64,000 nucleotides of DNA from Micromonospora sp045209745 (lineage in GTDB: Bacteria > Actinomycetota > Actinomycetes > Mycobacteriales > Micromonosporaceae), in the NCBI RefSeq assembly GCF_045209745.1, contig NZ_CP109273.1:6138001-6202000 (forward strand), given 5' to 3'. Every line of letters starts with the position of its first letter. Positions within the stretch are counted from its first letter, which is position 1. Of this stretch, positions 25,761-34,208 are shown one piece after another. The notes under the pieces were generated by a model that saw nothing but the letters and a program-made list of their open reading frames with translations, ran no database searches and was not told where the DNA came from. Position numbers and translations under genes: made by a program.

Positions 25761-27124
25761 CCCGCGGCCTTGCGGCTGCGGGTGGTGGTGCGGGTCTTCT
25801 GGTCGGCTCCACGCGGTTTCGGCGCTTGCACGCCCGGGTCTCCGGCCACTCCGGTACCCGTTGTCTCTGCCGCGGCGAGGGCGGCGAGGTTGCGGGCTGC
25901 GTTGGCGTCCCGGTCGATAACCAGGTCGCAGGCATCGCAGGTGAACACTCGGACGTGCAGCGGCAGCTTGGCTTTCACGGCGCCGCAAGCCGAGCAGGTC
26001 TTGCTGGAGGGATACCAGCGGTCGGCTACTAACCGCCGACCGCCGTTCCATGCGGTTTTGTACTCCACCTGCCGGCGGATCTCCGCGAAGCCAGCGTCGG
26101 CGATCTTGCGGGCGAGGCGTCGGTTGCGGAGCATGCCGGCCACGTTGAGGTCTTCGACCACGACGGTGCCGTACTCGGCGGTGATGTCGGTGGTGAGCTT
26201 GTGTAGGGCGTCGGCGCGTAGATTCGCCACCCGATGGTGCACGCGGTTGCGTTCGGTGTTCGCGGCGAGCCACCGCCTGGACGGCCGCTGCCCGGTGCGT
26301 CGGTCCGGCCCCTGGCGGCGGGAGACCCGCCGGGACAGCCGTTTGAGTTGCTTGAGCGCGCCGTCGTAGTGCGCCGGGTTCGGCACGAACCGCACCTCGC
26401 CCTGGCTGTCGGCGATCACCGCGAGGCACGTCACGCCCAGGTCCACACCCGCGACCACGTCCGGACGTGCCGCAGCGCGGCCGGTGGCATGCTGGATCTC
26501 GACCTGGAAGGAGACGAACCACCGGCCCCGCTCGAACCTGACCGTGGCGGACAGGATGCGGGCGGTGCCGTTGCCGATGCGGCGGTGCAGCTTGCGGGTG
26601 GACTCGTGGGTGCGGATCGTCCCCAGCCGCGGCAACGTGACATGCCGCCGGTCCGGCTCCACACGGATGGCGCCGGTAGTGAACCGGCAAGCCAGCCGGG
26701 CGGTGTGCTTGGACTTGGGCCGGGGCATGCCCACCCGCTTGCCCTCACGCTGCCCGCGCTTGAACGTGGCGTAGTTGTCGAACGCCGCCGCCGCGTTCGC
26801 CAGGCCCGTGCTGTACGCCTCCTTGGAGTTCTCCTGCCACCAGCCGGCGAAACGCGGGTCGGTCTTCTTGACCTCGTTGAACACCTTCCGCAACGCCGGC
26901 AGCGACCACGGCCGCCACGGCGTCAGCTCCTCCTCGGCGATGCCGTACGACCCTTCCGCCTTCCGCTGCCACCACGACGCCATCACCCAGCAGACGGCCC
27001 AGTTATAGGCGGCGCGAGCCGCACCACAGTGCGACCGCAGCCGCTGCTCCTGCGTGGCGTTCGGATCCAACGCGAAACGGAACGCCTGGACCACGAAACC
27101 GGGCCGCGGCTCGAACTTCTTCAC
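25667..27124 (-). CDS. tnpB: TnpB, RNA-guided nuclease of an IS607-type element
   Basis: A 485-residue TnpB. The N-terminal part has the helix-turn-helix-like FRFALDPNATQEQRLRSHCG. The RuvC-like nuclease shows its first Asp in VAGVDLGVTCLAV, the Glu in VVVEDLNVAGML, a zinc-finger with CSACG...CDACD, and the last Asp in DRDANAARNL. All catalytic and zinc-binding residues are present, so the nuclease could be active. Start GTG 27124 overlaps the tnpA stop (GTGA), which couples translation. The C-terminal 60 residues are basic and low-complexity; this part of the gene may double as the guide-RNA scaffold. Confidence 0.92.
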   Translation of the reverse strand: MKKFEPRPGFVVQAFRFALDPNATQEQRLRSHCGAARAAYNWAVCWVMASWWQRKAEGSYGIAEEELTPWRPWSLPALRKVFNEVKKTDPRFAGWWQENSKEAYSTGLANAAAAFDNYATFKRGQREGKRVGMPRPKSKHTARLACRFTTGAIRVEPDRRHVTLPRLGTIRTHESTRKLHRRIGNGTARILSATVRFERGRWFVSFQVEIQHATGRAAARPDVVAGVDLGVTCLAVIADSQGEVRFVPNPAHYDGALKQLKRLSRRVSRRQGPDRRTGQRPSRRWLAANTERNRVHHRVANLRADALHKLTTDITAEYGTVVVEDLNVAGMLRNRRLARKIADAGFAEIRRQVEYKTAWNGGRRLVADRWYPSSKTCSACGAVKAKLPLHVRVFTCDACDLVIDRDANAARNLAALAAAETTGTGVAGDPGVQAPKPRGADQKTRTTTRSRKAAGGRAGGETLPHQRQQETRDRHQDTETQPALR

Positions 27125-27696
27125 ACCAACGATTCCTCGCCGGTCGCGGCGACCAGAGCGCGAGCGGCACGGTTCTTCGCCGCCCGCTGCCCATACAGCC
27201 GGGCACACATCAACGTCAACACGTCGGCCATGTCCTTGACCAGGTCGTTCGTGGATTCCTCCGGGTCCAGAACCACCAGGCGACGCCCGGTCGCAGCGAG
27301 CGCGGCTTGCAGGTGCTCCACACCGAACCGGGCCAGCCGGTCCTTGTGCTCGACCACGATCACCGCCGCAGTCGGGTCGGCGAGGAGGCGATGCAGCTTG
27401 CGGCGCTTGCCGTTCAGGCCAGAGCCGATCTCAGTCACGATCTCCGCCACGGCGAGGCCCTGCGCGTTTGCCCCCTCCACAACCCGCACGGTCTGGCGGT
27501 CCAGGTCACCCTTCTGATCGCTGGAGGACACGCGGCAGTAAGCGACCACGCGACCGGCTGCGCACCGCGCCTCTTCCACGATCCACGTACCCGACGGCGC
27601 CTGACGGACAGGGACGGGCATCTTGCCGTCCTTCACCCACCGCCAGGCGGTCTGATAGGTCACGCCCTGCCCGCGTGCCCAGCCTGAGAGCTTCAC
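27121..27696 (-). CDS. tnpA: IS607-type serine recombinase TnpA
   Basis: About 191 residues. A MerR-like DNA-binding helix-turn-helix (VKLSGWARGQGVTYQTAWRW) precedes a small serine-recombinase catalytic domain with the nucleophile Ser in VVAYCRVSSSDQKGDL and VIVVEHKDRLARFG. This order, HTH first and recombinase second, is diagnostic of IS607. GTG 27696 has a G-rich ribosome site and the typical N-terminus; ATG 27711, five codons earlier, is an alternative. A TATAGT box lies at about 27725 on the minus strand. Confidence 0.92.
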   Translation of the reverse strand: MKLSGWARGQGVTYQTAWRWVKDGKMPVPVRQAPSGTWIVEEARCAAGRVVAYCRVSSSDQKGDLDRQTVRVVEGANAQGLAVAEIVTEIGSGLNGKRRKLHRLLADPTAAVIVVEHKDRLARFGVEHLQAALAATGRRLVVLDPEESTNDLVKDMADVLTLMCARLYGQRAAKNRAARALVAATGEESLV

Positions 27697-27814
27697 ACCC
27701 CCACAATACATGTAAATGTTCGACTATAATTGCCCATAAAACCCGGAGCTGTTGCCAACCCCCCTCGGCGCTGGCCTGGGGGCCCCGCCTTCACCGTTGA
27801 CGCCCCGTCCGCAA

Positions 27815-27854
27815 CCGCCGCGCTCGACATCTCGTGTGGTGTCGAGCGCGGCGG
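27815..27854 (-). terminator. hairpin after the MFS exporter gene
   Basis: A perfect 15-bp stem (27815-27829 with 27840-27854) and 10-nt loop, 9 bp downstream of the stop at 27864 on the minus strand. Confidence 0.75.
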
Positions 27855-27863
27855 GCGGGTCGC

Positions 27864-29444
27864 TCAGTGGATGACGACGGGCACCTTGACCTGATCCGCC
27901 TGCTGGTCGTCGAGCTGCGCCGGCCGACGTCGACGCGGCAGCAGGGCAGCCGGAATGAACGTGAGCACGACCAGCGCGAACGCGACCCAGAACGTGGTCG
28001 CGAACGACTTGGCGGCGAAGTCGAGCCCGCGCTCGATGATCGACGGATCCACCGGCATCTGCTGGAGCAGCTCCGGCCGCTGCTGGGCGGCGATGGCCAG
28101 CCCGGCCTCGGTGATCGGCTTACCGCTCGGGTCCACCAGGCCGGGGATCGGCCGGGAGCCGTTCAGCTCGTTGGTGAGGATCACCGACATCACGGCGGCG
28201 CCGACCGACCCGCCGATCTGCTGGAGGATGTTGACCAGCGTCGAGCCGCGTGCCACCTCCTGCGCCTGCAACGTCCGCAGAGCCGACGTCATGATCGGCA
28301 TCATCGTGCCGCCCATGCCCAGGCCCATGACGAACAGCGAGCCGCCGAGCAGCCAGTACGAGGTCTGCGGGTCGACCTGCGTGAAGCTGAAGAACCCGGC
28401 GACGATGAGCGCCAGCGCGAACGGGACCGTGCGCCCGATCGGCACCCGGTCGGCCAACGTGCCGGCGATCGGCATGGTGATCATCGCGCCGAGGCCCTGC
28501 GGAGCCATCAGCAGGCCGGCGGCCAGCGTCGACTCGCCGCGCACCTGCAGGAAGTAGCTCGGGAACAGCAGCCCGGCGCCCATGAACGCGATGATGAACA
28601 CGAACAGCGTCACCGAGGCGATGGTCAGGCTTCGGTTGCGGAACAGCCGCAGGTCGAGCAGCGGGTGCCGGGGCTTGAACGAGTAGAGCACGAACGACAC
28701 CACCAGCGCGCCGCCGACCAGCATCGGGGCCCACACCTTGGCCTCGGCGAACGTGCCCGCCTCCGGCAGGGACGAGACGCCGTAGAGGAAGAGGGCGAGG
28801 CCCGGCGAGAGCATGAGCATGCCGATGAAGTCGAACGACTGCGACGGCTCGGGAGCGTCCTTCGGCAGCGCCATCTGCGCGTAGATCAGCGCGACGACAC
28901 CGATCGGCAGGTTGATCAGGAAAATCCAGTGCCAGCTCGCGGTGTCGATCAGCCATCCGCCGAGGATCGGGCCACCGATCGGCCCGAGCAGCATCGGGAT
29001 GCCGAGGACGGCCATCAGTCGGCCGATCCGGTGCGGGCCGGCCGCGCGGGTCATGATGGTCATGCCCAGCGGCATCAGCATGCCGCCACCGAGACCCTGC
29101 AGGACCCGGTAGCCGATCAGTTCGCCGATCGAGTCGGCCGTGGCGCAGAGACCGGACCCGATCGTGAAGAGCGCCAGCGCCACCATGTAGAGGCGTTTGG
29201 TGCCGAACCGGTCAGCCGCCCACCCGCTGAGCGGGATCACGGTGGCCAGGGCGAGGGTGTAGCCGGTCATCGTCCAGGCGACGCGGGCGTAGGACGCGTC
29301 GAACTCACTTTGGAATTTGGGCAGCGCCACGCTGACCACCGTCACGTCGAGGATCGACATGATCGCACCAAGGACGACGACGCCCGCCACCTTGAGCACC
29401 GCGGCGTCGAGTTTGTCCGATGTCGCGACGGATTGCTGTGTCAC
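27864..29444 (-). CDS. DHA2/EmrB-type MFS drug exporter, 14 TM
   Basis: A 526-residue membrane protein with about 14 hydrophobic segments. The EmrB/QacA signatures are present: SILDVTVVSVALPKFQ in TM1 with the DHA2-type Asp, GWAADRFGTKRLYM (motif A), RVLQGLGGGMLMP (motif B), and LGPIGGPILGGWL (motif C of antiporters). It should expel drugs or other amphiphiles in exchange for protons. GTG 29444 is chosen for the AGGAGAG ribosome site; the open frame upstream has no membrane character. Probably a single gene with its own promoter. Confidence 0.93.
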   Translation of the reverse strand: MTQQSVATSDKLDAAVLKVAGVVVLGAIMSILDVTVVSVALPKFQSEFDASYARVAWTMTGYTLALATVIPLSGWAADRFGTKRLYMVALALFTIGSGLCATADSIGELIGYRVLQGLGGGMLMPLGMTIMTRAAGPHRIGRLMAVLGIPMLLGPIGGPILGGWLIDTASWHWIFLINLPIGVVALIYAQMALPKDAPEPSQSFDFIGMLMLSPGLALFLYGVSSLPEAGTFAEAKVWAPMLVGGALVVSFVLYSFKPRHPLLDLRLFRNRSLTIASVTLFVFIIAFMGAGLLFPSYFLQVRGESTLAAGLLMAPQGLGAMITMPIAGTLADRVPIGRTVPFALALIVAGFFSFTQVDPQTSYWLLGGSLFVMGLGMGGTMMPIMTSALRTLQAQEVARGSTLVNILQQIGGSVGAAVMSVILTNELNGSRPIPGLVDPSGKPITEAGLAIAAQQRPELLQQMPVDPSIIERGLDFAAKSFATTFWVAFALVVLTFIPAALLPRRRRPAQLDDQQADQVKVPVVIH

Positions 29445-29947
29445 AGACTCTCCTGAAGTCGTTTGAGCCGGCCAAAGGTATCCGGTGGCGGCGATGCCGC
29501 ACCAACCAGGCGCGGAGCGGCGACGTACCGAGGTAACGACGCGCGGAGGCAGACTATCCGCCAGCTGTGACGATTCGCCGCCGGATTTCGTGACCGCCCG
29601 GCCCCGCATCCGAACGGTCGTCCGATAACAGCCGGTCGGCGGGGTGTCGATCAGCCGGCAGAACCGCGAGCTAGAGACGGGTCCATCCAGCGCTGACCCA
29701 CCGGGACGGCCCGGACCACACCGGTGGCGGGCCGTCCGCCGTCGGTGCCGGGATGGCATGACGTACGCATCCCGGTTCTGGCCGGCGCCGGTGGTGCCCG
29801 CCCTCGGTGCATCCTTTGCTCTGCTTCAACGGACGCACCAGGCGGCCGGGCGTCGCCGACCCGATCCGGGTGGTCGTGGTGACGACCTTCGACCTCGACG
29901 AGTGCGGTCACCCGTTGGCGGGATGTTCCGTCGACCTGCTCGGGTGC
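29445..29947. other. divergent intergenic region between MFS and LuxR genes
   Basis: About 500 bp with no intact gene. It holds a short response-regulator-like fragment (29849-29908) and the promoter box of the LuxR gene. Nothing else was recognised. Confidence 0.5.
29849..29908 (+). pseudogene. remnant of a NarL-type response regulator receiver domain
   Basis: About 20 codons read GVADPIRVVVVTTFDLDECG. The VVTTFDLDE motif is the conserved beta4 strand and loop of NarL/FixJ-type receiver domains (usually VLTTFDLDEYV). It stands alone and is followed by unrelated sequence, so it is a relic if the match is real. Confidence 0.35.
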
Positions 29948-29953
29948 CAGAAT
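29948..29953 (+). promoter_or_regulatory. -10-like box for a leaderless message (CAGAAT)
   Basis: CAGAAT, six bases, then ATG 29960. The first base departs from the TANNNT pattern seen elsewhere in the window. Confidence 0.35.
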
Positions 29954-29959
29954 CCCCGC

Positions 29960-32710
29960 ATGCGACGCGCCATCGTCGGGCGGGACGAGGTGTTCGACCG
30001 CGCCTGGCACCTGCTGGGCCAACCCGGCCCGGTGCTCCTGGAGGGGCCGGCCGGCATCGGCAAGACCGAGCTGTGGCGAGCACTGCTCGCACAGGCCACG
30101 CAGGCCGGATGGCTGGTGCTGAGCTGCGCGCCCACCGAGGCCGAGGCCGAGCTACCGTACGCGGCGCTGGCCGACCTGCTCCGCCCACTCGCCGACCGGG
30201 TCGCCGCGCTGCCCCGGCCGCAGCGGATCGCGGCCGAGGTTGTGCTCCTCTCCGGCGACGCCCACGAGGCCGTCGACGTACGGGTCGTCGCGGCGGCCAC
30301 CCGGTCGCTGCTGGAAGCCGCCACGACCGCGCACACCCACCCCGTCGTGCTCGTCGCCGTGGACGACGCCCCGTGGTTGGACCGGCCCAGCGAACGTGCC
30401 CTGCGGTACGCGCTGCGCCGGGCCACCGGGCTGGCCACGCTGGTGAGCCGCCGACAGAGCCAGGACACGCGCGAGGAGGTGCCGCTGGGGCTCGACGAGG
30501 TCCGCGACGGCCGGGCGCTCGCACGGGTCGACGTGCCGCCACTCGACGTCGGCGCGCTGCACCACGTCCTGCGCGACCAGCTCGCCGTCACGCTCACCCG
30601 ACCGATGCTCGTGCGGGTCGCCCGGGAGTGCGCGGGCAACCCACTGCTGGCCATCGAGGTGGTGCGCGCGGTGCAGCGCCTGCCGCGCCAGCCCTCGGCC
30701 GGCGAGGACCTGCCGGTGGCCGCGTCGATGCACCACCTGCTCGCCGACGTCCTGGCCGAACTGTCCCCGGCGAGCCGCGACGCGGTGCGGCTGGCTGCGC
30801 TGCTGACCGTGCCCACACTCGCCGACCTGGCGGCGGCCGGGGTGTCCACCGTGGCACTGGACGCGCCCGAGGAGGCCGGGCTGATCGTCGTGACGCCGAC
30901 GGCCGTGCGGTTCACCCACCCGGTGCACGCGGCGGCGGTCCGGGCCGGTATCCCGCCGGGCGTGCGTCGCCGGCTGCACGGGCGGTTGGCGCAGCGGCTC
31001 GCGGATCCGGACGAGCGAGCCCGGCACCTGGCGCTCTGCACGACAGCACCGGACGCGGCGGTCGCGGACATCCTCGCCAACGCGGCCGACCGGTGGCAGA
31101 GCCGGGGCGCGCCCGACCTCGCCGCCGAGCTGCACGACCGCGCCGGCCAACTTACCCCGGCCGACGATCCGGCACGCCTCGGCCGGCGGCGGCTCGCGGC
31201 GGCTCGCTGCCGGTTCGACAGCGGCGACTATCCCGCCGCCCGGCACGCGGCCGAGGCGGTCGCGGCCGAGTTCGACGGCGACGTACGGGCCGAGTCGCTG
31301 CTGCTGCGCGCCGTCGTCGCCTGGTCCGGTGGTGAGGCCAGCCGCGTGGCGATCGACAATGGCACCCGAGCACTGGCGGCAGCGCGGCCCGACTCGGCCC
31401 TGGCCGGCCGCATCCACGCCCACCTCGCGGTCTTCGACGACCGCACCGAGTCGGCCCGGGAGCACGCCGAAGCCGCCGCCGCACTGCTCGACGGACGCGA
31501 CGACGATCACGACCTGCTCGCCGCCGCCCTGGTCCTGCTCTTCTTCCAGGAGGTACGACTCGGGCGGGCACCGCGTACCGACCTGTTGGACCGGGCCCTC
31601 GCTCTGGAGGGCGACGAACCGGCGTGGCTGGCGAGCACGGTGCCCGCGATCTGGTGGAAGTCGATCGACGACGCGGACCGTGCGCGGCGCCGGCTGCACC
31701 GGATGCTCGCTCGCGCCGAGGCCCGGGGCGACGAACCGCTGCAACACGAGCTGCTCTCCCACCTCGGCGAGGCCGAGTTGCTGGCGGGACGCTGGGACGA
31801 CGCCGAACGGCACATCTCCGCCGCCCGAGAACTTGGTGACCAACTCGGCACCGGTCTGGTCGGTGAGACCTGGCTGGCCGCGCTGCTCGACGCGCACCGG
31901 GGACGGTTGGCTGAGGCGAGCCGGGTCGTGCAGGCCGGGCTGCGGACCGCCGACGACCTGGACGACGACTGGTGCCGGCGGATCCACCAGCAGTTGGCGG
32001 GGTTCGTGGCGCTCTCCGCCGGCCGGATGGCGGAGGCTGCCGCCGCCTACACGACTCTGGCCGCGACGATCGACGCGAACGGCCTGGTGGAGCCACTGGC
32101 GATGCGATTCGAGCCGGACTGGATCGAGGCGTGCGTCGGGGCGGGTGATCTCGATCGCGCCGCAGCCGTGCTGGAGCGCCTGGCCGCCCGACATCGCCGG
32201 TTACCGCGCCCCTGGACGACGCTGGGCACCGCCCGGGCCCGCGCTCTGCTGGACAGCGCCACCGGCGTCGACCCCGACGCGTCACTGGACGCGTTGGCGG
32301 CGGCGCGGGACGCCGTACCGTCGGATGTGCTGCCACTGGACCGCGCACGCTGCCTGCTGGTGGCCGGCATCGTGCACCGTCGGTCGCGCCGCAAGCTGCC
32401 GGCCCGGCAGGCGCTGGAGGCGGCGGTCGCGGAGTTCAGCGCGATCGGCGCGGCGGCGTTCGCGGAACGCGCCCGGGCCGAGTTGGCCCGCGTCGGTAAC
32501 CGCGCACCGACACCACGGCACCTCACCGCCACCGAGGAGCGGGTGGCACGGCTGGCGGCGCGCGGCCGGACCAACCGCGCCATCGCCGACGAGCTGTTCG
32601 TCAGCCCGAAGACCGTCGAGGCCAATCTCGCCCGGGTCTACCGCAAGCTCGGCATCTCCACCCGGGCCGAGCTTGGCGCGGCGATGACCAGGGCAGACGC
32701 GCAAACATAG
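29960..32710 (+). CDS. LuxR-family regulator with AAA-type ATPase (LAL type)
   Basis: A 916-residue large ATP-binding LuxR regulator. Walker A is LLEGPAGIGKTE near residue 28; Walker B is VLVAVDDAPWLD near residue 133. A long TPR-like helical region follows, and a C-terminal LuxR helix-turn-helix occupies about residues 853-912 (LTATEERVARLAARGRTNRA). Proteins of this type (MalT-like) activate transcription after binding an inducer and ATP; the inducer is unknown here. ATG 29960 begins the usual N-terminus (MRRAIVGRDEVFD). It is divergent to the MFS exporter, which makes control of that exporter a reasonable guess, no more. Confidence 0.9.
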   Translation: MRRAIVGRDEVFDRAWHLLGQPGPVLLEGPAGIGKTELWRALLAQATQAGWLVLSCAPTEAEAELPYAALADLLRPLADRVAALPRPQRIAAEVVLLSGDAHEAVDVRVVAAATRSLLEAATTAHTHPVVLVAVDDAPWLDRPSERALRYALRRATGLATLVSRRQSQDTREEVPLGLDEVRDGRALARVDVPPLDVGALHHVLRDQLAVTLTRPMLVRVARECAGNPLLAIEVVRAVQRLPRQPSAGEDLPVAASMHHLLADVLAELSPASRDAVRLAALLTVPTLADLAAAGVSTVALDAPEEAGLIVVTPTAVRFTHPVHAAAVRAGIPPGVRRRLHGRLAQRLADPDERARHLALCTTAPDAAVADILANAADRWQSRGAPDLAAELHDRAGQLTPADDPARLGRRRLAAARCRFDSGDYPAARHAAEAVAAEFDGDVRAESLLLRAVVAWSGGEASRVAIDNGTRALAAARPDSALAGRIHAHLAVFDDRTESAREHAEAAAALLDGRDDDHDLLAAALVLLFFQEVRLGRAPRTDLLDRALALEGDEPAWLASTVPAIWWKSIDDADRARRRLHRMLARAEARGDEPLQHELLSHLGEAELLAGRWDDAERHISAARELGDQLGTGLVGETWLAALLDAHRGRLAEASRVVQAGLRTADDLDDDWCRRIHQQLAGFVALSAGRMAEAAAAYTTLAATIDANGLVEPLAMRFEPDWIEACVGAGDLDRAAAVLERLAARHRRLPRPWTTLGTARARALLDSATGVDPDASLDALAAARDAVPSDVLPLDRARCLLVAGIVHRRSRRKLPARQALEAAVAEFSAIGAAAFAERARAELARVGNRAPTPRHLTATEERVARLAARGRTNRAIADELFVSPKTVEANLARVYRKLGISTRAELGAAMTRADAQT

Positions 32711-32744
32711 GGAAACACCCGATTCCTCGCCGTCGGCCGCGGCC

Positions 32745-32750
32745 TAGCGT
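32745..32750 (+). promoter_or_regulatory. -10 box for a leaderless message (TAGCGT)
   Basis: TAGCGT, six bases, then ATG 32757; start of the lipoprotein operon. Confidence 0.5.
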
Positions 32751-32756
32751 CAGGTC

Positions 32757-33041
32757 ATGGCCAACCACCTGTTCGTCCTGGAGCAGTACGACTGCTCCTC
32801 AGAGGCGGGCACGGCGGCACCGCTGATCACCACTCCCGGCTGTCGGCTGGTCGCCGCCATCCGGTTGCCCACCGACGATGTCGTGATCGCGCTGGTCGAA
32901 GGCCCCGACGCGGAGGTGGTGGCCGCGGCCGCCGCCGGCAGCGCGTGGCGGGTCGACCGGCTGATTCCGGCCTGGTGGATTCGTCCACCTCAGATCAGCC
33001 CCACCAACCCGGACCCCCCACGACAGGTGAAGGAAGCATGA
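32757..33041 (+). CDS. small uncharacterised protein, first gene of lipoprotein operon
   Basis: A 94-residue soluble protein (MANHLFVLEQYDCSSEAGTA). The layout, a beta strand at the start and LVAAIRLPTDDVVIALVEG in the middle, suggests a small ferredoxin-like fold, possibly of the DUF4242 type, but I cannot confirm it. The start is fixed by the leaderless box. Its stop overlaps the next gene's start by 4 bp (ATGA), so the two are coupled. Confidence 0.7.
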   Translation: MANHLFVLEQYDCSSEAGTAAPLITTPGCRLVAAIRLPTDDVVIALVEGPDAEVVAAAAAGSAWRVDRLIPAWWIRPPQISPTNPDPPRQVKEA

Positions 33042-33565
33042 CTGTGCGCCGACTGATCGCACCACTGTGGTGCTCGCTGCTGCTGCTCCCGCTCGTCGCC
33101 TGCGGCCCCGACGACACCGGCGGCAGCGACCCCGCCGCCGGGGCCGGCGTCGAGGTCGACGCCGACGGCGACGCCGCCCTGCCCGACGCGCCCCGGCCGG
33201 CGTGCCCGTTCACCGCGCCCCAGGTCTCCGACCTCGTCGGTCAACCGATGCAGGACAAGGGCAACTGCCTGTTCGGCGACGGCAAGGGCGTCGCCTCGCT
33301 CACCGTCACCACCGCCTCGCCGCTCGCTGGCGAGAGCACCTACGCCTACCAGCGCCAGCAGGCCACCCAGGTCTACCGCGAGGTGAAGGACGTCGACAAG
33401 GGCCGCAAGGCGTACCTCGCGGTCAAGGACATTGAGGGCGAGGCCGTCGTGGTCAGCGACAAGGGCAGCTACACCGTGATCCTGAGCAGCTTCGAGCGGA
33501 TCAGTGCCAAGCCCGGCGGATACGAGTCGACGTTGCGCACGGTGCTCGACGCCCTCCCGCTGTGA
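33038..33565 (+). CDS. predicted lipoprotein of unknown function
   Basis: A 175-residue exported protein with a signal peptide ending in a lipobox (LLLPLVAC, Cys about residue 22) and an Asp/Ala-rich spacer. The mature domain (ACPFTAPQVSDLVGQPMQDK, two further Cys likely paired) resembles the DUF3558-type lipoproteins of actinomycetes, which are poorly known. ATG 33038 is coupled to the preceding stop. Second gene of a four-gene operon. Confidence 0.8.
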   Translation: MTVRRLIAPLWCSLLLLPLVACGPDDTGGSDPAAGAGVEVDADGDAALPDAPRPACPFTAPQVSDLVGQPMQDKGNCLFGDGKGVASLTVTTASPLAGESTYAYQRQQATQVYREVKDVDKGRKAYLAVKDIEGEAVVVSDKGSYTVILSSFERISAKPGGYESTLRTVLDALPL

Positions 33566-33612
33566 GACCGAGGCCGGGACACGCCGAGCCCGTGACAAGA
33601 AGGGGAGCGACG

Positions 33613-34191
33613 GTGACCCACCTCGCACCGGTATGGAGACGCGGCGGCGGTGTCCTCACCGCAGTCGTGACCCTCACCGCGCTCGGCGGCTGCGCACTGG
33701 TCGGCGGCTCGGACGATGACCGGGACGCCCCGGTGGTGGACGTTCAGCGCAGCGTGGCCGCCACGCCCGACGGCGACCCGTCGGACGAGTCGGCGCAGGC
33801 GCCACCGGCCGCGGCGGCCGTCGACGCCTGCGCCCTGCTGCCCAAGCAGGAGGCCGAGAAGCTCGCCGGCACACCGCTGGAGCCGCCGCTGGAGAAGCCG
33901 TCGGCGGATCGGAGCACCTGCACCTACACCGGGCCGACGACCGGCCCGACAGCACAGGTGGAGGTGTACGTCGGTGACGGCGCGAAGAAGTTCCTCGACA
34001 TCGATCGCGAACTCGGACACGAGCTGAACCCGATCAGCGGTGCGGGTGACGAGGCGTACGCCGAGGACGGCACCGTCTTCGTCAGCAAGGGCGGGGTGTG
34101 GGCCTGCGTCCGTCTGGTCCGCAGCGACGACCCGGCGACGTACCGCGCGGCCCTGGAATCCGCGGCCCGTACGGTCGCCGGCCGCCTGTGA
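33613..34191 (+). CDS. predicted lipoprotein of unknown function (DUF3558-like)
   Basis: A 192-residue lipoprotein: signal segment VLTAVVTLTALGGCAL with lipobox Cys near residue 26, a Pro/Ala/Asp-rich linker, then a domain starting DACALLPKQEAEKLAG and carrying a second Cys pair (STCTY, WACVRL). The domain start CALL-x-x-x-E is typical of DUF3558. It resembles the previous gene in layout and may be a distant paralogue. GTG 33613 is chosen for the AGGGGAG ribosome site; the frame opens earlier without signal-peptide character. Confidence 0.8.
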   Translation: MTHLAPVWRRGGGVLTAVVTLTALGGCALVGGSDDDRDAPVVDVQRSVAATPDGDPSDESAQAPPAAAAVDACALLPKQEAEKLAGTPLEPPLEKPSADRSTCTYTGPTTGPTAQVEVYVGDGAKKFLDIDRELGHELNPISGAGDEAYAEDGTVFVSKGGVWACVRLVRSDDPATYRAALESAARTVAGRL

Positions 34192-34208
34192 CCGGGGGGA
34201 AAGGCGAC

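Larger units (their letters stand above)
25600..27740 (-). mobile_element. IS607-type element (tnpA-tnpB), ends approximate
   Basis: The segment carries a MerR-HTH/serine-recombinase TnpA and a TnpB that overlap by 4 bp, both on the minus strand, as in IS607. The ends cannot be read because IS607 has no inverted repeats or target duplication. The left end must lie upstream of the tnpA promoter (about 27715-27740), the right end beyond the tnpB stop (25667), probably within 25590-25630. Both genes look intact. Confidence 0.8.

Noticed and set aside
27834..29456. 540-codon open frame on the plus strand
   Set aside because: Antisense to the MFS exporter. Rich in Arg, His, Asp and Gln; no recognisable motif.
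30152..32194. 680-codon open frame on the minus strand inside the LuxR gene
   Set aside because: Mirror frame of the LAL regulator; no start signal or domain.
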